From an uncultured Oxalobacter sp. (lineage in GTDB: Bacteria > Pseudomonadota > Gammaproteobacteria > Burkholderiales > Burkholderiaceae_D), in contig CAJKQK010000029.1 of the NCBI GenBank assembly GCA_905202055.1, positions 1-22,879 of the forward strand: a stretch of 22,879 bases of DNA. Direction: 5' to 3'. This document shows positions 1 through 8,339 of this stretch, piece by piece; within the stretch, counting starts at the first letter, position 1, and every line of letters begins with the position of its first letter. The notes beneath the pieces were generated by a model. It saw only the letters and a list, made by a program, of their open reading frames with translations, was not told the DNA's origin and searched no databases. The position numbers and the translations under genes are program-made.

Positions 1-176
1 CTGTCGTTTTCAAGCTCGATGATTCGTTTCGCCATATCTTTCAGGACAGATTCCAGATTGTCAATCTTGACCTGTTGCTGATAAACCAGCTTGTTCAATT
101 CATCGATCATGTCTTCCTGATGGCTGATTCTGATCTCGAAATCAATGAAACGTTCTTCCATTTTTGCAGTTTCCAT
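1..176 (-). CDS. slyX: SlyX family protein, 3' end cut by window edge
   Basis: The minus-strand reading frame starts at 176 and runs off the window, giving 58 residues. The protein is a short, charged, heptad-like coiled coil, with METAKMEERFIDFEIRISHQ at the N-terminus, then an EDMIDELNKLVYQQQ stretch and a KIDNLESVLKDMAKRI stretch. This is the pattern of SlyX, a small (about 70-80 aa) cytosolic protein of unknown mechanism. Only the C-terminal tail is missing. A second in-frame ATG at 161 has a GGAA 9 bases upstream and gives the usual MEER start, so the true start may be there. The gene lies 35 bp downstream of rep on the same strand and is probably co-transcribed with it. Confidence 0.8.
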   Translation of the reverse strand, partial: METAKMEERFIDFEIRISHQEDMIDELNKLVYQQQVKIDNLESVLKDMAKRIIELEND

Positions 177-211
177 AAAGTTTTGGAATAAAAACCGGAT
201 AATGTTCCAGT

Positions 212-2269
212 TTATGCCGCTTTTGGTTTTTGTAACAGGGCTTTCAAATTGGCCAGCCGTGCTTTAGGTGTGATCACTTCGGATTCTTTCGGCGGTGCAT
301 CGCCTTCATCCAGTTTCATTTCTTCAATAAACCGGGAGGGTTCACATTGCACGATTTCCCGACCTCTCTTCCGTTTTTTGCACCATGAAATGTGAAGCGT
401 CCGTTGCGCACGGGTAATACCGACGTACATCAGGCGGCGTTCTTCCTGAATCCGTGTCGCCAGCTGCTCGGCTGGTGTATCCGGATCACCCAGATGAGGC
501 AATATGCCTTCTTCCACTCCGACCAGAAAAACGTGTGGAAATTCAAGACCCTTTGCAGCATGCAAGGTGGAAAGATGAACAGCATCCGGCTCCTGATCCC
601 TGCCTTCCAGCATCGTCATCAAGGCGACCATCTGGGTCAGCTCGAGCAGATTTTTTTCCGGTCCGTCTTCATGCTTGCCGCCTTTGCTTTTATCCTTCAG
701 CCAGTTGGTGAATTCCAGTACATTCTGCCATTTCGTCTTGGCAGTACGCTCATCGAAATTATCGTACAGATAAACTTCATAACCGATCTCATGCATCAGC
801 TCGTCGAGAAGGGCAGCGGCATTCTCTCCTTTTCCCGACGTTCCCGGACGGCTCGCCCGTTCCTCGATCCGGTTAATGAAATCGCAAAATTCCCTTAAAG
901 GCGTCAGCTGCCTTGGCGCAAGCCTGGCTTCAATGCCGCCCTTGAAAACAGCCTCGAAGAGGGAACATTGCCATTGCCCGGCAAACGCGCCCAGCGTTTC
1001 CAGCGTCGATTGCCCGACACCCCGTCTGGGTGTTGTTACTGCGCGTATAAAGGCCGGATCGTCGTCCAGATTGGCAATCAGGCGCAGATAGCTGATGATG
1101 TCCCGGATTTCAGCCCTTGCGAAAAAACTCTGGCCGCCGGAAATCGTATAGGGAATATTATCCCGTCTCAAAGCCGTTTCGAAAATACGGGCCTGATAAT
1201 TGCCCCGGTAAAGAATGGCATAATCGGAAAATTTGGCACGCCGTTCAAACTTGTGTGCCGACAGCTGCATGACGATCTGTTCCGCTTCCTGTTCGTCATC
1301 CGGCATAGCGGATACTTCAACGGGTTCCCCAAGTCCATGCTCCGACCACAAGGTTTTTTCGAACAGTTTCGGATTGTTTTTAATGACGGCATTGGCTGCC
1401 TGCAAAATGCGCGTTGATGAACGGTAATTTTGCTCCAGCCGGATGATTTTCAAATCGCTGAAGTCATCCTGCAAAGTTTTAAGGTTTTCAATCGTGGCGC
1501 CTCGCCATGCATAAATCGCCTGATCGTCATCACCCACAGCGGTAAACATCGGTTTCTTGCCGACACCCGTCACCAGCAATTTCACGAGTTCGTACTGACA
1601 GGTGTTGGTATCCTGATATTCATCGACAAGGAGATAACGCAATCTTCGCTGCCATTTTTCGCGCACCTTCTCATTCGAGCGGAACAACTCGACTGGCAAG
1701 CGAATCAGGTCGTCGAAATCGACCGCCTGATAAGCGGACAGTGTCGCCATGTAATTCTGGTAAATCCGGGCGGCTTGTGCCTCTTCATCATCGATAGCGT
1801 TTTTCAGGGCGGCAACCGGATCGACCAGCCCGTTTTTCCAGAGCGATATAACCCCCTGAATTCTCCGGATAGTCTGTTTGTCAGTTGTCACCGCCAAATC
1901 CTGAACCAGAGAAAAACAGTCGTCACTGTCGAGAATGGAAAAACGGTCTTTCAGGTTCAGCTCTGCCGCTTCCTGGCGTAATATTTTCACGCCAAGGGAA
2001 TGGAAAGTCGAAATCGTCAGTTGCGACGCCTGTTTCGGTTCGGTCAGCAATTTTGAAATACGTTCCTGCATTTCAGCCGCGGCCTTGTTGGTGAAAGTCA
2101 GGGCAGCGATATTTTTCGCTTCATACACGCCACTGTCGATCAGATGGGCGATTTTCTGGGTAATGACACGTGTTTTTCCCGAACCGGCTCCTGCCAGAAC
2201 GAGACATGGGCCATCCATATAAGTCACCGCATCGTACTGCTGGGCATTCAACCTGGCTGGCACATTCAT
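212..2269 (-). CDS. rep: ATP-dependent DNA helicase Rep (UvrD/Rep, superfamily 1A)
   Basis: This is a 3'-5' DNA translocase that clears proteins ahead of replication forks and helps restart them. All SF1A motifs are visible: Walker A AGAGSGKT at residues 26-33, Walker B LLVDEYQDTN, motif III AVGDDDQAIYAWRGA, motif IV LEQNYRSS, motif V LSTLHAAKGLEF and motif VI YVGITRAQ. The 685 residues compare with about 670 for E. coli Rep, and the regions around YTISGGQSFFARAEI and TTPRRGVG match Rep better than UvrD. The frame is open to a TTG at 2296 and an ATG at 2290. I chose the ATG at 2269 because the homology starts there and a TATAAT box at 2309-2314 would place transcription start near 2302. slyX follows 35 bp downstream. 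Confidence 0.93.
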   Translation of the reverse strand: MNVPARLNAQQYDAVTYMDGPCLVLAGAGSGKTRVITQKIAHLIDSGVYEAKNIAALTFTNKAAAEMQERISKLLTEPKQASQLTISTFHSLGVKILRQEAAELNLKDRFSILDSDDCFSLVQDLAVTTDKQTIRRIQGVISLWKNGLVDPVAALKNAIDDEEAQAARIYQNYMATLSAYQAVDFDDLIRLPVELFRSNEKVREKWQRRLRYLLVDEYQDTNTCQYELVKLLVTGVGKKPMFTAVGDDDQAIYAWRGATIENLKTLQDDFSDLKIIRLEQNYRSSTRILQAANAVIKNNPKLFEKTLWSEHGLGEPVEVSAMPDDEQEAEQIVMQLSAHKFERRAKFSDYAILYRGNYQARIFETALRRDNIPYTISGGQSFFARAEIRDIISYLRLIANLDDDPAFIRAVTTPRRGVGQSTLETLGAFAGQWQCSLFEAVFKGGIEARLAPRQLTPLREFCDFINRIEERASRPGTSGKGENAAALLDELMHEIGYEVYLYDNFDERTAKTKWQNVLEFTNWLKDKSKGGKHEDGPEKNLLELTQMVALMTMLEGRDQEPDAVHLSTLHAAKGLEFPHVFLVGVEEGILPHLGDPDTPAEQLATRIQEERRLMYVGITRAQRTLHISWCKKRKRGREIVQCEPSRFIEEMKLDEGDAPPKESEVITPKARLANLKALLQKPKAA

Positions 2270-2308
2270 TGATTCATCCAAACATTTCATAAACAATAGA
2301 GGGATGCC

Positions 2309-2314
2309 ATTATA
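2309..2314 (-). promoter_or_regulatory. candidate -10 box for rep
   Basis: A perfect TATAAT reads on the minus strand 40 bp before the chosen rep start. No good -35 hexamer lies 16-18 bp further upstream, where the sequence is GC-rich. If used, this box excludes the TTG start at 2296. Confidence 0.35.
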
Positions 2315-2380
2315 GCAGCGGAGGAGGAAGCCATCTCCCCCGGTTCGGGTTAAACTGTAAACTTATGCGATTTGATAACA

Positions 2381-2408
2381 CTTGCAAATGGGAAAATGAG
2401 CCCCATAT
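2381..2408 (+). promoter_or_regulatory. sigma-32 (RpoH) heat-shock promoter of hslVU
   Basis: CTTGCAA at 2381-2387 and CCCCATAT at 2401-2408 are separated by 13 bp. The established RpoH consensus is CTTGAAA, a 13-17 bp spacer, then CCCCATNT, so the -10 is a full match and the -35 differs at one base. Transcription would start near 2415, giving a leader of about 55 nt before hslV. The location directly upstream of hslVU, a classic heat-shock operon, supports the call. Confidence 0.88.
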
Positions 2409-2469
2409 TCTGCAAAATGAACGCTAACGAAATTATTCAGCTATCCGATTAATCATCACAGGAATCCAA

Positions 2470-3006
2470 ATGGAACAATTTCACGGGACAACCATCGTGT
2501 CGGTCCGGCGCGGCAGTACCGTCGCTCTGGGAGGGGATGGTCAGGTCACACTCGGCAATATCGTTATCAAGGGAACAGCAAGAAAAGTCCGCAAACTGTA
2601 TAACGGCCGTGTCCTGGCCGGTTTTGCAGGAGGTACCGCCGATGCGTTTACCCTGATCGAACGGTTTGAAGCCAAACTTGAAAAACATCAGGGCAACCTG
2701 CTCCGTTCGTCCGTCGAACTGGCAAAAGACTGGAGAACAGACCGCATGCTGCGCCGTCTGGAGGCCATGTTGCTGGTTGCCGACAGGGAATCCACGCTCG
2801 TCATTACCGGCAATGGCGACGTGCTGGAACCGGAAGAAGGTGTGGGAGCCATCGGTTCAGGTGGAGCCTATGCCCAATCCGCTGCGCTGGCGCTCGTTCG
2901 CAATACCGATTTGGTACCGGCTGTTATTGTCGGCAAAGCTCTTGAGATCGCAGGTGACCTGTGCATCTATACCAACAAGTCACATATTATCGAAACACTG
3001 GATTAA
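2470..3006 (+). CDS. hslV: ATP-dependent protease subunit HslV (ClpQ)
   Basis: This is the proteolytic subunit of the HslUV (ClpYQ) cytosolic protease, an N-terminal-threonine hydrolase related to proteasome beta subunits. The 178 residues begin MEQFHG and then TTIVSVRR; Thr7 becomes the catalytic N-terminus after propeptide removal. The six-residue propeptide is longer than the single Met of E. coli. Other family blocks are VALGGDGQVTLG, KVRKLYNGRVLAGFAGGTADAF and AIGSGGAYAQSAALAL. An AGGAA ribosome site at 2460-2464 lies 5 bp before the ATG. hslU follows after 41 bp and the pair is driven by the sigma-32 promoter at 2381-2408. Confidence 0.97.
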   Translation: MEQFHGTTIVSVRRGSTVALGGDGQVTLGNIVIKGTARKVRKLYNGRVLAGFAGGTADAFTLIERFEAKLEKHQGNLLRSSVELAKDWRTDRMLRRLEAMLLVADRESTLVITGNGDVLEPEEGVGAIGSGGAYAQSAALALVRNTDLVPAVIVGKALEIAGDLCIYTNKSHIIETLD

Positions 3007-3047
3007 TCCCGCTTTTCAGAAATTCTTTTTTCTGCAGAAAACAAATC

Positions 3048-4379
3048 ATGAATTTAACCCCAAACCAGATTGTCACTGAACTCGACAAACACGTCGTCGG
3101 TCAGTCGAAAGCAAAACGTGCCGTTGCCATCGCCCTGCGCAACCGCTGGCGCCGTCAACAGGTCGCCGAACCTTTAAGACATGAAATCACGCCCAAAAAC
3201 ATCCTGATGATCGGGCCTACGGGCGTCGGCAAAACCGAAATTGCCAGACGGCTCGCCCGTCTGGCCGAAGCCCCGTTCATCAAGATCGAAGCGACCAAAT
3301 TCACCGAAGTCGGCTACGTCGGACGGGACGTCGATACCATCATTCGTGACCTCGTCGATATCAGCATCAAACAGACCCGTGAAGCGGAAATGAAAAAAGT
3401 CCGTACCAAAGCCATCGATGCTGCGGAAGACCGGGTGCTGAACATTCTGGTTCCGCCTCCACGTGATTTCGGTTTCAATTCGAACGAATCGCATAGTTCG
3501 TCAGGTGAGAACACACGGCAGGTTTTCCGGAAAAAAATCCGGGAAGGCAGCCTTGACGACAAGGAAATCGAAATTGAGGTGGATGAATCGGGCCCTCATA
3601 TGGAAATCATGGCTCCTCCTGGCATGGAAGAAATGACGGAGCAGATCAAAGCCATGTTTTCCGGTATGGGTGGCGGCAGGAAGAAAAGCAAGAAGGTCAA
3701 AGTACGCGACGCCATCAAACTGCTTACTGAGGAAGAAGCAGCCAAACTGGTCAATGAAGACGAATTGCGCCAGAAAGCCATCACGAATGCCGAACAGAAC
3801 GGCATTGTCTTTCTGGATGAAATCGACAAGATCGCCTCGCGTTCGGAAATAGGCGGGGCCGACGTATCACGCGCCGGCGTTCAACGCGACCTGCTTCCCC
3901 TGATTGAAGGAACGACCGTCAATACAAAATATGGCATGATCAAGACCGACCATATCCTGTTTATTGCTTCCGGAGCCTTCCAGTTGTCAAAACCGTCCGA
4001 CCTGATTCCGGAATTGCAGGGACGCCTTCCGATTCGTGTCGAGCTGGAATCCCTGTCGATCGAGGATTTTGAGCAGATATTGACCAGCACGGAAGCCAGC
4101 CTGATTTCACAATACAAGGCATTGCTGGCAACGGAAGGGATGCAGCTTGAATTCGACAGGGAAGCTATCAGGCGGCTTGCCGAGATTTCCCATACTGTCA
4201 ACGAACGTACCGAAAACATCGGCGCACGCAGGCTTTATACAGTCATGGAAAGACTGCTTGAAGAAATTTCCTTTACTGCCGCCGATTACAATGGAACCCT
4301 CACGATAGACAGGGCTTACGTCAACGAACGACTGGAAGCCCTGTCCACTGACGAGGATCTTTCGCGCTACGTGCTTTAA
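3048..4379 (+). CDS. hslU: HslU (ClpY) AAA+ unfoldase of the HslUV protease
   Basis: This hexameric ATPase unfolds substrates and feeds them into HslV. It has 443 residues, the same length as E. coli HslU. Walker A GPTGVGKT is at 56-63, the pore loop GYVG at 89-92, the variable I-domain at about 110-235 (with a Gly/Lys-rich stretch near 207-218) and Walker B IVFLDEID at 253-260. The C-terminus DEDLSRYVL is the tail that docks into HslV pockets. The frame is open upstream to 2961 inside hslV, but the conserved protein starts with MNLTPNQIVTELDKHVVGQ at 3048. No strong Shine-Dalgarno site precedes this ATG, so translation may be coupled to hslV. A terminator follows the stop codon. Confidence 0.97.
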   Translation: MNLTPNQIVTELDKHVVGQSKAKRAVAIALRNRWRRQQVAEPLRHEITPKNILMIGPTGVGKTEIARRLARLAEAPFIKIEATKFTEVGYVGRDVDTIIRDLVDISIKQTREAEMKKVRTKAIDAAEDRVLNILVPPPRDFGFNSNESHSSSGENTRQVFRKKIREGSLDDKEIEIEVDESGPHMEIMAPPGMEEMTEQIKAMFSGMGGGRKKSKKVKVRDAIKLLTEEEAAKLVNEDELRQKAITNAEQNGIVFLDEIDKIASRSEIGGADVSRAGVQRDLLPLIEGTTVNTKYGMIKTDHILFIASGAFQLSKPSDLIPELQGRLPIRVELESLSIEDFEQILTSTEASLISQYKALLATEGMQLEFDREAIRRLAEISHTVNERTENIGARRLYTVMERLLEEISFTAADYNGTLTIDRAYVNERLEALSTDEDLSRYVL

Positions 4380-4400
4380 GGCTGTCCTGGCAACAGAAAA

Positions 4401-4438
4401 GGCGGTGCTTTCACAGGTGAAACACCGCCCGTTTTTTT
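4401..4438. terminator. bidirectional terminator between hslU and the convergent nitroreductase
   Basis: GGCGGTG at 4401-4407 pairs with CACCGCC at 4423-4429, and the stem extends inward through TTTCAC/GTGAAA with one bulged C. On the plus strand a run of seven T follows (4432-4438). On the minus strand the stem is followed by TTTTCTGTT. It overlaps the stop codon of the minus-strand nitroreductase. Confidence 0.85.
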
Positions 4439-5096
4439 ATTTGACCCAGACGATCACATCTTCAGGCGCCTGCCGTGTTTTTTCAGCAGGGTCTTTCAGG
4501 CGGTACCCGAACGCCACCATGACGCCCAGGCCGAACTGGCCGTTATCGGTCAGGCCATTTTTATCCAGTACTGCTTCAATCGCCGCCATATTGCCGCCCT
4601 CAATGGCGCATGAGTCGATTTTCAACAGGGCGGCGGTCGTCATCATATTGCCGAGTGCGATATAAGCCTGCTTGACGGCCCAGTCGAACAAGGCTCTGGA
4701 CGTGGCACTGATACCGTTTTCTTCCAGAAACTGGCGAAAACGTTCCCGTTTCATTTCTGCCGTTTCGGCAGAAAGATGCTGCACGTCTTTCATCATGTGT
4801 GTGATGAAAGGGGAATCGTGACGCATGCCATCCTTGCGGCATAAAATGGCAACATAATGGCTGGCCGTTGGCAATTGTCCTTGAGCACCCCATGTTACCG
4901 GCTTCAGTTCTTCCCTTAATTCCTTATTCTGGATCACGACAAAACGCCAGGGCTCAAAACCGAAAGAACTCGGTGAAAGCCTGCCGGATTCAAGAATGAC
5001 ATTGAAATCCCCTTCATTGATTTTTTTCGACTCGTCGAATTTCTTCGTTGCATGGCGGAATTTGAACGCATCGAGAATAGCTTCACGGGTAACCAT
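4437..5096 (-). CDS. nitroreductase family NAD(P)H-dependent FMN oxidoreductase (NfsB/YfkO-like)
   Basis: This 219-residue flavoprotein probably reduces nitro compounds or quinones with NAD(P)H and FMN; the physiological substrate cannot be read from sequence. Family landmarks are the N-terminal FMN-phosphate segment FKFRHATKKFDE (about 11-22), LSPSSFGFEPWRFVVI (about 40-55), and a C-terminal glycine-containing block GQFGLGVMVAFGYR followed by the KTRQAPEDVIVWVK tail typical of NfsB-like proteins. A strong GGAGGT ribosome site lies just before the ATG. The gene stands alone, downstream of gap and its terminator, and an 8-bp inverted repeat at 5132-5151 sits in its likely promoter. Confidence 0.9.
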   Translation of the reverse strand: MVTREAILDAFKFRHATKKFDESKKINEGDFNVILESGRLSPSSFGFEPWRFVVIQNKELREELKPVTWGAQGQLPTASHYVAILCRKDGMRHDSPFITHMMKDVQHLSAETAEMKRERFRQFLEENGISATSRALFDWAVKQAYIALGNMMTTAALLKIDSCAIEGGNMAAIEAVLDKNGLTDNGQFGLGVMVAFGYRLKDPAEKTRQAPEDVIVWVK

Positions 5097-5131
5097 AGCA
5101 CCTCCGTATTATTTGTATTGACTCACACCGC

Positions 5132-5151
5132 AAAGACGGCCCCCCGTCTTT
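5132..5151 (-). promoter_or_regulatory. inverted repeat upstream of the nitroreductase, candidate operator
   Basis: AAAGACGG at 5132-5139 and CCGTCTTT at 5144-5151 form perfect 8-bp arms around CCCC. There is no T-run, so it is not a simple terminator. It sits 36-55 bp before the nitroreductase ATG, where a repressor or activator could bind. Confidence 0.35.
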
Positions 5152-5170
5152 ACGTGACTTTTCTGAAACA

Positions 5171-5202
5171 AAAAAAGCGCATCGGCAAAAGATGCGCTTT
5201 TA
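5171..5202 (-). terminator. terminator of the tkt-gap operon
   Basis: On the minus strand AAAAGCGCATC pairs with GATGCGCTTTT around a 7-nt loop, and the stem runs straight into a T-tract. It lies about 25 bp after the gap stop codon. Confidence 0.88.
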
Positions 5203-5226
5203 ATCAGGACTGAACGGTTCGAATCC

Positions 5227-6240
5227 TTATCTGGCGTTCCACAACGCCTGGGCGGTATCCAGCATGCGGCAGGAAAAGCCCCATTCATTGTCATACCATG
5301 ACAGAACCTTGACCAGTGAACCGCCGATGACACGGGTCTGGGTCGAGTCGAAAATGCTGGAAGCCGGATTGTGATTGAAGTCCGTTGAAACGAGTGGCTC
5401 GGTATTGTATTCGAGAATACCTTTGAGCTTGCCTTCGGAAGCGGCCTTCATGACCTTGTTCACTTCTTCAACGCTGGTGTTACGCGACGCATTGAAGGTC
5501 AGGTCGACCACGGAAACGTTGATGGTGGGAACGCGAACGGCAAAACCGTCCAGTTTGCCGTTCAGCTCAGGCAAAACAAGACCGACAGCGGCAGCGGCAC
5601 CAGTCCTGGTCGGGATGATGTTCAAAGCGGCGGCACGGGCGCGTCTTGGATCGTTGTGATAAACGTCTGTCAGCACCTGATCGTTTGTGTAGGAGTGAAT
5701 GGTCGTCATCAGGCCGTCGACGATGCCAAGGCCTTCATTCAAGGCCATTGCAAGCGGCGCCAGACAGTTCGTTGTGCAGGAGGCATTCGAAATGACCGTA
5801 TCGCTGGCTTTCAGAACGTTCTGGTTGACACCGAAAACGACGGTTGCATCGACATCCTTGCCGCCCGGAGCGGAAATGATGACTTTTTTCGCACCGGCAC
5901 GGAGGTGTGCGGAAGCGGCTTCCTTGGTCGTGAAAAAACCGGTGCATTCCATGACGATATCAACATTCAGTTCTTTCCACGGCAAATTTTCAGGATTACG
6001 GTCACCAACCACACGGATCCTGTCACCATTGACGATCAGATAGTCGCCGTCAACGGATACTTCAGCCGGAAATTTGCCATGAGCGGTATCGTACTTGGTC
6101 AGGAGGGCAATAGTGTCGATATTGCCCGGATTGTTGATGGCAACAATTTCAATATCGTGATGCTTGCCGTATTCATAATGAGCGCGAAGAACATTTCTGC
6201 CGATACGGCCATAACCATTGATTGCCACACGGATAGTCAT
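5227..6240 (-). CDS. gap: type I glyceraldehyde-3-phosphate dehydrogenase
   Basis: This cytosolic enzyme interconverts glyceraldehyde-3-phosphate and 1,3-bisphosphoglycerate in glycolysis and gluconeogenesis. The 337 residues start with the Rossmann motif INGYGRIGRN. The catalytic block SNASCTTNC puts the nucleophile at Cys155, with partner His182 in TTIHSYTNDQ; the phosphate-binding part is RRARAAALNIIPTRTGAAAAVG and the C-terminus has WYDNEWGFSCRMLDTA. After the second beta strand the sequence is AINNPGN, so the Asp that usually contacts the NAD ribose is Asn37 here, which may relax NAD/NADP choice. An AGGAG site precedes the ATG. It lies 75 bp after tkt, separated by an 11-bp hairpin, and the two are probably co-transcribed. 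Confidence 0.96.
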   Translation of the reverse strand: MTIRVAINGYGRIGRNVLRAHYEYGKHHDIEIVAINNPGNIDTIALLTKYDTAHGKFPAEVSVDGDYLIVNGDRIRVVGDRNPENLPWKELNVDIVMECTGFFTTKEAASAHLRAGAKKVIISAPGGKDVDATVVFGVNQNVLKASDTVISNASCTTNCLAPLAMALNEGLGIVDGLMTTIHSYTNDQVLTDVYHNDPRRARAAALNIIPTRTGAAAAVGLVLPELNGKLDGFAVRVPTINVSVVDLTFNASRNTSVEEVNKVMKAASEGKLKGILEYNTEPLVSTDFNHNPASSIFDSTQTRVIGGSLVKVLSWYDNEWGFSCRMLDTAQALWNAR

Positions 6241-6277
6241 AAATTAGCTCCTGAAATAGTGTTAAACCGGTTAATCC

Positions 6278-6302
6278 GCATGCGAGTGTACCACTCGCAT
6301 GC
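6278..6302 (-). other. strong intercistronic hairpin between tkt and gap
   Basis: GCATGCGAGTG at 6278-6288 and CACTCGCATGC at 6292-6302 form a perfect 11-bp stem with a 3-nt loop. No T-run follows in the direction of tkt transcription, so it is more likely an mRNA processing or stability element, or a weak attenuator, than a terminator. Confidence 0.7.
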
Positions 6303-6315
6303 CGTAAAATTCAGC

Positions 6316-8313
6316 TTATTTGCTCAAAACGGATTCGACTTTGGAAACGACGTTTTCCACGGTGAAACCGAAATGTTTGAAGAGTGTTCCTGCCGGTGCG
6401 GATTCACCGAATGTCGTCATGCCGACAACGCCGCCATCGAATCCGACATATTTGCGCCAGAAATCCGAAGCGGCGGCTTCAATGGCGACTCTCGGCAACT
6501 CCCTTGGCAAAACGCTGTTTCTGTAAAGAGCGTCCTGTTTGTCGAATATATCGGAAGACGGCATCGAAACGACCCGTGCCGGAATATTTTTCTTCGCCAG
6601 TTCATCCGCCGATTTCATCGCCAGCTCGACTTCCGAACCGGTTGCAATCAGAATCACTTTGGCATCCGGCGTGTCTCTCAACACATAACCGCCCTTGCTG
6701 ATGTTGCCGATCTGCTCTTCGGTTCTTTCAAAATAAGGCAATCCCTGACGCGACAGAATCAGAACGCTTGGAGTCTTGCGTTTTTTGACGGCATTGGCCC
6801 ATGCCACAGCCGTTTCGACGGTATCGCAGGGACGCCAGTTTTCCAGACCTGGAATCAGTCGCAGGCTGGCAATCTGCTCAACAGGTTGATGGGTCGGCCC
6901 GTCTTCACCGACACCGATGGAATCATGTGTGAAAATGTAGATCGTACCGATCTGCATCAGGGAAGACATTCTGATCGCGTTGCGGCAATAATCGGAGAAA
7001 GTCAGGAAGGTGCCGCCGAACGGGATGAAACCGCCATGAAGAACGATACCGTTCATAATGGCCGACATCCCGAATTCACGGACACCGTAATTGATGTAGT
7101 TGCCTTCTTTTCCTTCACGGACAGGAACGCATCCTTTCCAGTTCGTCAGATTGGAACCGGTCAGGTCAGCTGAACCGCCCAGGAATTCCGGCAGCGCCGG
7201 AGCCAATGCGTCAATGGCATGCTGGCTTGCGGCGCGCGTTGCCAGTTTTTCTTTTCTGGCGTTACAGTCGGCAATGTAATTGCGAACAACCTCATCGAAA
7301 TCGGCCGGCAACTGGCCGGAAATACGGCGAACCAGTTCGCTGGCTTCTTTCGGATATTTTTCACTGTATTTGGCAAAAAGATCATTCCATGCCGATTCCA
7401 GCGCATTGCCGGACTTGCGTGCATCCCATGCAGCATAGACGTCTTCCGGAATTTCAAATGGAGGATAATCCCAGCCAATTGCCTTGCGGGTGGCTGCAAT
7501 TTCCTCGTCTCCCAGAGGTGCGCCATGCGCCTTGCTAAGGCCTGCCTTGTTGGGAGAACCCTTGCCGATCACGGTTTTGCAACAGATCAGGGTCGGTTTG
7601 TCGGATTTCTGCGCTGCAACGATGGCAGCATCAACCGCCGCGACGTTATGTCCGTCGACATCGCGGATCACGTTCCAGCCATAAGCTTCGAAACGTTCCG
7701 GCGTATTGTCGGTAAACCATCCCTTGACATCACCGTCGATGGAAATGCTGTTGTCATCGTAAAGCGCGATCAGCTTGTTCAGTTTCCATGTACCTGCCAG
7801 AGAACAGGATTCATGGGATACACCTTCCATCAGACAGCCGTCACCGAGGAACACATAGGTATAGTGATCGACGATGTCGAAACCGGGCTTGTTGAATTCT
7901 TCAGCAAGCAGCTTTTCAGCCAGCGCCATGCCGACACCATTGGAAATACCCTGTCCAAGGGGACCTGTTGTGGTATCAATACCCGGAGTCAGGTGAACTT
8001 CCGGATGGCCCGGTGTTTTCGAACCGAACTGGCGGAAGTTTTTGATATCTTCCATCGTGAGGTCATATCCTGTCAGATGCAGCAAGGCGTACTGGAGCAT
8101 CGAACCGTGACCGTTGGACAAGATGAAACGATCGCGATTGAACCAGTCCGGATTGGCCGGATTGTGTCGGTAATGTCCGGCCCACAACGCAACGGCAATA
8201 TCCGCCATGCCCATCGGCATACCGGGATGTCCTGAATTCGCTTTTTGAACTGCATCCATCGCCAATGCGCGGATAGCGCTGGCCATTTTGGTAACAGGTA
8301 ATGTAGTGTTCAT
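6316..8313 (-). CDS. tkt: transketolase
   Basis: This thiamine-diphosphate and Mg-dependent enzyme moves two-carbon ketol units between sugar phosphates in the non-oxidative pentose phosphate pathway. It has 665 residues, against 663 in E. coli TktA. Landmarks are ANSGHPGMPMGMA near the N-terminus, TTGPLGQGISNGVGMA, the ThDP motif GDGCLMEGVSHES from residue 157, LSKAHGAP, and in the pyrimidine domain THDSIGVGEDGPTHQPVEQ. The frame is open to a TTG at 8322, but the ATG at 8313 has a weak GGCAG ahead of it and fits family starts. gap follows in the same direction, and an inverted repeat lies between tkt and divergent rsmE. Confidence 0.97.
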   Translation of the reverse strand: MNTTLPVTKMASAIRALAMDAVQKANSGHPGMPMGMADIAVALWAGHYRHNPANPDWFNRDRFILSNGHGSMLQYALLHLTGYDLTMEDIKNFRQFGSKTPGHPEVHLTPGIDTTTGPLGQGISNGVGMALAEKLLAEEFNKPGFDIVDHYTYVFLGDGCLMEGVSHESCSLAGTWKLNKLIALYDDNSISIDGDVKGWFTDNTPERFEAYGWNVIRDVDGHNVAAVDAAIVAAQKSDKPTLICCKTVIGKGSPNKAGLSKAHGAPLGDEEIAATRKAIGWDYPPFEIPEDVYAAWDARKSGNALESAWNDLFAKYSEKYPKEASELVRRISGQLPADFDEVVRNYIADCNARKEKLATRAASQHAIDALAPALPEFLGGSADLTGSNLTNWKGCVPVREGKEGNYINYGVREFGMSAIMNGIVLHGGFIPFGGTFLTFSDYCRNAIRMSSLMQIGTIYIFTHDSIGVGEDGPTHQPVEQIASLRLIPGLENWRPCDTVETAVAWANAVKKRKTPSVLILSRQGLPYFERTEEQIGNISKGGYVLRDTPDAKVILIATGSEVELAMKSADELAKKNIPARVVSMPSSDIFDKQDALYRNSVLPRELPRVAIEAAASDFWRKYVGFDGGVVGMTTFGESAPAGTLFKHFGFTVENVVSKVESVLSK

Positions 8314-8339
8314 AGCTGCCAAATAAATAAAAGATTAAA

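Noticed and set aside
7219..8235. 338-codon plus-strand ORF opposite tkt, and the 505-codon one opposite gap and tkt
   Set aside because: These are long antisense frames caused by codon bias of the real minus-strand genes; their proteins have no family features.
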